Positions 6,567 through 10,243 of a DNA stretch of 10,243 nt are shown here, piece after piece; the first letter of the stretch is position 1, and the number at the start of each line of letters is the position of its first letter. The position numbers and the translations under genes were made by a program. Origin of the DNA: a bacterium (GTDB taxonomy: Bacteria; Actinomycetota; Thermoleophilia; Solirubrobacterales; 70-9); NCBI GenBank assembly GCA_002919115.1, contig PKER01000022.1, positions 1 through 10,243 on the forward strand, given 5' to 3'. The notes beneath the pieces are model-generated. The model was not told the DNA's origin. It was given only the letters and a program-made list of their open reading frames with translations, and did not search any database.

Positions 6567-9014
6567 TCAGACATCAAGGAAGCGCACCTCTTGCGCGTGC
6601 TTCTCGATGAACCGCTTGCGGGGTTCGACCTTGTCGCCCATGAGCTCGGTGAACACGCGCTCGGCGGCGGCCGCGTCCTCGATCGTCACCTTCTGCAGCG
6701 TGCGCGTCGCCGGGTCCATCGTGGTCTCGCGAAGCTGCTCCGCGTTCATCTCGCCCAGGCCCTTGAAGCGCGACAGCGTGACGCCCTCCTTGGCGAGGTT
6801 GAGGACGGCGTCGCGCAGGGCCGAGAACGAGTCGGCCACCTGGCTCTTCGACTTGAGCGTGACCGTGAACGGCGGCCGGCCGGCCTGCTTGCGCAGCTCC
6901 GCGTGGACGTCCACCAGGCGGCGGTAGTCCTGCGATGAGAACAGCGCGTCGCTGAGCGTGAAGAAGCGGGCGAGGCCGCTGCGCCGGTGCGTGGCCTTGA
7001 CGTTGATCTCGCTCTCGGTGCCGCTCACGAGCTGGGTCTCGAAGGGCTCCTCCTCGGGATCCTCCGCCTCGATCACCTTGCGCACGTCGGCGAGCGACGT
7101 GGCGCCGGAGTCGAGGATCTGCGACTCGGCGAGGAACGCGAGGACCTCGTGACCGTGGTCGGCGCGCAGCGTGTCCATCCAGCCCTCGTACTCCTTGAGC
7201 TTGCGGCCGAACCGCTGCCACCGGGCCTGCGTGAGCTTCTGCTTGTTGCCCTCGGCGTCGGTGATCTCGAAGTCGTCCCAGCGGTCGCGGAGCAGGTACT
7301 CCTCGAGCTCGGACTCCTTCTCGATGTACATCTCGCGGTTGCCGATCTTGAGCTTGTAGAGCGGCGGCTTGGCGATGTAGACGTAGCCGGCCTCGATCAG
7401 CTCCGGCATCTGCCGGTAGAGGAACGTGAGGACGAGGGTGCGGATGTGGGCGCCGTCGACGTCGGCGTCCGTCATCAGGCAGATCTTGTGGTAGCGCGCG
7501 TCCTCGATGTTGAACTCGTCGTGGACGCCGGTGCCGATCGCCGTGATCAGCGCCTGGATCTCGGCGTTCGAGAGCACCTTGTCGATGCGCGCCTTCTCGA
7601 CGTTGATGATCTTGCCGCGCAGCGGGAGCACGGCCTGCGTGGAGCGCTCGCGGCCCTGCTTCGCGGAGCCGCCTGCGGAGTCACCCTCGACGATGAACAG
7701 CTCGGCGAGCGCCGGGTCCTTCACCGTGCAGTCGGCGAGCTTGCCCGGGAGCGTCGAGTTCTCGAGCGCCGACTTGCGGCGGGTGAGGTCGCGCGCCTTG
7801 CGCGCCGCGTCGCGCGCGCGGGCGGCGTCGATCGCCTTCTGCACGATCCGGCGCGCGTCGCCGGGGTTCTCCTCGAGGAACTCGCCCAGCTTGCGGTTGA
7901 CGGTCTCCTTGACGAGGCCCTCGATCTGCGGGTTGCCGAGCTTGGTCTTCGTCTGGCCCTCGAACTGCGGCTCGGACAGCTTCACCGAGATCACCGCGGT
8001 CAGGCCCTCGCGCACGTCCTCGCCGGCGAGGTTCGGGTCCTTGTCCTTGAGCAGGCCCTTCTCGCGAGCGTAGGCGTTGATCGTGCGCGTCAGCGCGGCG
8101 CGGAACCCGGAGAGGTGGGAGCCGCCCTCGTGCGTGTTGATGTTGTTCGCGAACGAGAAGATCGACTCCTGGTAGGAGGAGTTCCACTGCATCGCCACCT
8201 CGACGTGGCCCTCGTCCGTCTCGTTCTCGAAGTAGACGGTCTTGCGGTGGAGGGGGTCCTTGCTCTCGTTGAGGTGGTGGACGAAGTCGACGATGCCGCC
8301 CTCGTAGTGGAAGGTGTCGCGCTCGCCGGACCCGCGCTCGTCGATCAGGTCGATGCGCAGGCCGCGCGTGAGGAACGCGGTCTCTCGCATGCGCTCGGCG
8401 AGCGTCTGGTAGTCGAAAGTGACCTCTTCGAAGATCTCCGGGTCGGGCGCGAAGGTGATCGTCGTCCCGGTCTCGTCGGTGGCCTCGCCCTGCTGGATCG
8501 GGGCCTTGGGCTCGCCGCGCTCGTACTCCTGGGTCCAGACGTGGCCGTCGCGGCGCACCTCGAGGCGCAGCCACTGGGAGAGCGCGTTCACGACCGAGAC
8601 GCCGACGCCGTGGAGGCCGCCCGAGACCTTGTAGCCGCCGCCGTCGCCGAACTTGCCGCCGGCGTGCAGGACGGTGAGCACGACCTCGGCGGTCGAGCGC
8701 TTCTCCTCGGGGTGCTCGTCGACCGGGATGCCGCGGCCGTTGTCGACCACGGTGATCGAGTCGTCCGGGTGGATCGTGATCTCGATGTGGTCGCAGAAGC
8801 CCGCGAGCGCCTCGTCCACCGAGTTGTCGACGACCTCGTAGACGAGGTGGTGAAGCCCGCGCGGGCCGGTCGAGCCGATGTACATGCCCGGCCGCTTGCG
8901 GACCGGGTCGAGCCCGCGGAGGACCGTGATGTCCTGCGACGAGTAGCCGTCGCTGGCCGCTCGCTTGCCCCCCTTCTTCGGCTGCTCGCCTGCCGTGCTG
9001 GATGCCTTTGCCAC
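6567..9014 (-). CDS. gyrB: DNA gyrase subunit B, with E. coli-type insertion
   Basis: The ATPase subunit of gyrase, partner of GyrA. The start is GTG at 9014 with AGAGGA at 9024-9019 as a well-placed Shine-Dalgarno. In order: a Lys-rich tail (1-25); the GHKL ATPase with general base Glu60 and Asn64 in EVVDNSVDEA, Asp91 in DNGRGIP and the ATP lid GGLHGVGVSVVNALS (132-146); the transducer with QTKTKLGN, the ATP-contacting Lys being 356; and TOPRIM with EGDSAGG (443-449) and DADVDG (516-521). After YIAKPPLYK (546-554) come about 160 extra residues before RFKGLGEMN (749-757). Typical actinobacterial and Bacillus GyrB, about 640-690 residues long, lack this segment, while E. coli GyrB (804 residues) has one at this position. 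The C-terminus ends normally (MGDKVEPRKRFIE). All catalytic residues are intact. Confidence 0.99.
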   Translation of the reverse strand: MAKASSTAGEQPKKGGKRAASDGYSSQDITVLRGLDPVRKRPGMYIGSTGPRGLHHLVYEVVDNSVDEALAGFCDHIEITIHPDDSITVVDNGRGIPVDEHPEEKRSTAEVVLTVLHAGGKFGDGGGYKVSGGLHGVGVSVVNALSQWLRLEVRRDGHVWTQEYERGEPKAPIQQGEATDETGTTITFAPDPEIFEEVTFDYQTLAERMRETAFLTRGLRIDLIDERGSGERDTFHYEGGIVDFVHHLNESKDPLHRKTVYFENETDEGHVEVAMQWNSSYQESIFSFANNINTHEGGSHLSGFRAALTRTINAYAREKGLLKDKDPNLAGEDVREGLTAVISVKLSEPQFEGQTKTKLGNPQIEGLVKETVNRKLGEFLEENPGDARRIVQKAIDAARARDAARKARDLTRRKSALENSTLPGKLADCTVKDPALAELFIVEGDSAGGSAKQGRERSTQAVLPLRGKIINVEKARIDKVLSNAEIQALITAIGTGVHDEFNIEDARYHKICLMTDADVDGAHIRTLVLTFLYRQMPELIEAGYVYIAKPPLYKLKIGNREMYIEKESELEEYLLRDRWDDFEITDAEGNKQKLTQARWQRFGRKLKEYEGWMDTLRADHGHEVLAFLAESQILDSGATSLADVRKVIEAEDPEEEPFETQLVSGTESEINVKATHRRSGLARFFTLSDALFSSQDYRRLVDVHAELRKQAGRPPFTVTLKSKSQVADSFSALRDAVLNLAKEGVTLSRFKGLGEMNAEQLRETTMDPATRTLQKVTIEDAAAAERVFTELMGDKVEPRKRFIEKHAQEVRFLDV

Positions 9015-9143
9015 TACGTCCTCTCGGTTGCGCTCGTCAATAGACCCCGAGCGTCCAGCCCCTCTCCGGACAGCGCTGGAGCAAGAGCCCGGGGTCCTCG
9101 TGCAAGTTCACATAAGGATACCAGGGAGGGGCGCCGGAACCGG

Positions 9144-9152
9144 CGTGGACAA
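9144..9152 (-). promoter_or_regulatory. DnaA-box-like 9-mer
   Basis: On the minus strand the site reads TTGTCCACG, 8 of 9 to TTGTCCACA, the DnaA box form preferred in high-GC actinobacteria. It lies in the dciA-gyrB gap, close to where oriC is expected (dnaA/dnaN side, off the right edge). I find no convincing second box in the gap, so this is not an origin by itself. It might be a DnaA binding site affecting gyrB, or chance. Confidence 0.3.
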
Positions 9153-9155
9153 GCC

Positions 9156-9195
9156 AAAAAACCCCTGCAAATGCGCCGATAATGCGGCGGGGGGG
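9156..9195 (-). terminator. Terminator-like structure after dciA
   Basis: Reading the minus strand from the dciA stop (9204-9202), a C7 run (9195-9189) can pair with GGGG (9165-9162), followed directly by TTTTTT (9161-9156). Between them, CGCCG (9189-9185) and CGGCG (9178-9174) form an inner stem around a CATTAT loop. A GC stem with a T6 run is the classic intrinsic form, though the two stems share bases and the loop is large. The remaining gap to gyrB (9015-9155) would then carry the gyrB promoter: TATCCT (9120-9115, minus) is a possible -10, but no good -35 is seen. Confidence 0.45.
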
Positions 9196-9201
9196 CACGC
9201 G

Positions 9202-9519
9202 TTAGGAGCGCCGCGCCGCGTCCGCGGTGAAGCGCAGGCCCCGCAGCGGCGGATGGGGATGATCTTCCCCGAGGGCCTCCCGCAGGCGCGCGAGCAGCTC
9301 CGTCTGCATGAGGTCGAGCTCCTGCGCCCAGGTCGCCGAGCGGCAGGCGACCGTGATCACCCCGTCGCGCTCGGCCACGGGCTCGCCCTCGGCGGCGATC
9401 GTCGCCCCCGCCGCCCGCGGCCAGGCCTCCTGGACCGCCGCGAGCAGCGTCGCCGGGGCGACCTCGGCACGCACCTCGCGCAGGGCATCCGCCAGCGACC
9501 GGAACTCGCCGTCGCTCAT
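9202..9519 (-). CDS. dciA: DUF721 protein, DciA-type helicase loader/operator
   Basis: A 105-residue protein with the DUF721 domain along most of its length (about 15-98). It shows the early Trp-containing segment AVQEAWPRAAGATIAAEGEP, a VITVACRSATWAQELDLM strand-helix (the family's characteristic ss-W-aqEL pattern) and a closing LRGLRFTA strand. DciA is the ancestral bacterial partner that assists loading of the DnaB helicase; the M. tuberculosis counterpart, Rv0004, sits in the same place between recF and gyrB. Start ATG at 9519 overlaps the recF stop in an ATGA (4-nt) junction, and GGAGG lies at 9528-9524 inside recF, so translation is probably coupled to recF. A terminator-like structure follows the stop. 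The family call is strong; the helicase role is carried over from the family. Confidence 0.9.
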   Translation of the reverse strand: MSDGEFRSLADALREVRAEVAPATLLAAVQEAWPRAAGATIAAEGEPVAERDGVITVACRSATWAQELDLMQTELLARLREALGEDHPHPPLRGLRFTADAARRS

Positions 9520-10243
9520 GCCGCCTCCGCCGCGTCCAGGGCGCCCAGCATCCGGCCGTCGCGCACCGGAACCTCGCGGCGCGGGCAGCTCTCGGGCACG
9601 TGGGCGGGCTCGGTGGCGGTGATCAGGGCCTGGCCTCCGCCCGCGAGAAGGCGCGCGCAGAGGAGCTCGCGGCGCTCGGGGTCGAGCTCGCTGGTCACGT
9701 CGTCGAGCAGCATCAGGGGCGGCGTGCGGCCGGCCTCTACGAGCGCGCTGCGCTCCGCGAAGAGCAGCGCGAGCAGGGCCGCGCGCTGCTGGCCCTGCGA
9801 GCCGAACTTGCGCAGCGAGCGGCCGCCGCGGGCGATGACGAGCTCGTCCAGATGCGGGCCGTGCCCGGTGAAGCCGCGGACGATGTCGCCCGAGCGCCGC
9901 TCGGCGAGCTCGGCGGCGAGCTCGTCCGCGCTGGTTGCTTCGCTGCGCGGCCGGTAGCGCAGGCTCGCCTCGTCACCGAGGCCGAGCTCGGCGGCCGCGG
10001 CGGCAAACCCTCCGGCGAGCGCCTCAGCCGCGTCCGCGCGCGTGCGCATGAGCTCCACCCCGGCCTCGGCTAGTTCGCGATCCCAGGCGGCGAGTGAGTC
10101 CGCGGATGCCGCTCCCGCCCGGATGCGCCCCACGAGCGCATTGCGCTGGGCGAGCGCGCGCGAGTAGCGCTTGCGGGCCTCGGCGCGCGCGGGCCAGAGC
10201 GCGGCGACGAAGCCGTCGAGGTGCGAGCGGCGGGCGGCGGGCG
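9516..10243 (-). CDS. recF: RecF, DNA replication/repair ATPase (3' part only)
   Basis: RecF is an SMC-like ABC ATPase that acts with RecO and RecR to load RecA at single-strand gaps. The frame is open to the right edge and gives the C-terminal 241 residues; about the first third, with Walker A, is outside. An internal GTG at 10133 is not the start, because family sequence continues upstream: a RRSHLDGF segment (the RecF RRxxLD motif), then YSRALAQRNALV. Further on come GHGPHLDEL, the ABC signature in GSQGQQRAALLALLFAE (signature at 9803-9783), and Walker B plus D-loop in LMLLDDVTSELD (about 9713-9680). The ITAT strand follows, near the position of the H-loop. The C-terminal tail ends in an Ala-rich DAAEAA. 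It overlaps dciA by 4 nt and presumably follows dnaN in the same operon, beyond the window. Confidence 0.95.
   Translation of the reverse strand, partial: PAARRSHLDGFVAALWPARAEARKRYSRALAQRNALVGRIRAGAASADSLAAWDRELAEAGVELMRTRADAAEALAGGFAAAAAELGLGDEASLRYRPRSEATSADELAAELAERRSGDIVRGFTGHGPHLDELVIARGGRSLRKFGSQGQQRAALLALLFAERSALVEAGRTPPLMLLDDVTSELDPERRELLCARLLAGGGQALITATEPAHVPESCPRREVPVRDGRMLGALDAAEAA

Noticed and set aside
6987..9182. 731-codon plus-strand ORF antisense to gyrB (and a similar 532-codon one opposite gyrA)
   Set aside because: These are mirror frames of highly GC-biased genes, rich in Leu, Val, Ala, Asp and Arg with no domain pattern; gyrB and gyrA are unmistakable on the other strand.
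9015..9201. Replication origin in the dciA-gyrB gap
   Set aside because: Only one DnaA-box-like site and no AT-rich unwinding region; the origin is more likely by dnaA, beyond the right edge.

Overview
The window is a high-GC (roughly 70%) bacterial chromosome segment. Third codon positions are almost all G or C. The gene order recF-dciA(DUF721)-gyrB-gyrA next to a COG1403-type HNH gene, and several starts that look leaderless, point to an actinobacterium. A deep-branching class such as Thermoleophilia (Solirubrobacter/Conexibacter-like) is my best guess. This is inferred from gene content and sequence style, not from a marker search.

Layout, left to right. (1) The N-terminal part of a Ser/Thr protein kinase on the minus strand runs off the left edge (1-847). 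(2) A 172-bp divergent gap holds one clear inverted repeat. (3) A plus-strand block follows: a single-pass membrane protein with an Arg-rich N-terminus and a CARDB-like exported C-terminus (1020-2111), prephenate dehydratase pheA (2142-2996), and an HNH endonuclease-family protein (3067-3660). A compact terminator/promoter overlap lies between pheA and the HNH gene. (4) A convergent intergenic region (3661-3956) has unusually many hairpins and, on the minus strand, a 16-nt perfect or wobble complement to the conserved 16S rRNA 3' tail. (5) The minus-strand replication and topology block reads from the right edge leftwards: recF (3' part), dciA, a 185-bp gap with a terminator-like structure and one DnaA-box-like 9-mer, gyrB and gyrA.

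The minus-strand block is the usual dnaA-dnaN-recF-dciA-gyrB-gyrA neighbourhood of oriC, so dnaN and dnaA are expected just beyond the right edge. RecF loads recombination proteins at gaps, DciA helps place the replicative helicase, and GyrA and GyrB form the A2B2 gyrase that removes positive supercoils ahead of the fork. The left half is unrelated: signalling (kinase), an envelope protein, phenylalanine synthesis and a nuclease-family protein.

Most of the window is ordinary housekeeping sequence. The points that deserve a second look are the structured gyrA/HNH convergent gap, the E. coli-type insertion in GyrB, the altered GyrA box, and the pheA terminator that overlaps the HNH promoter. 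I do not see a defence system, mobile element, CRISPR array, tRNA or rRNA gene.
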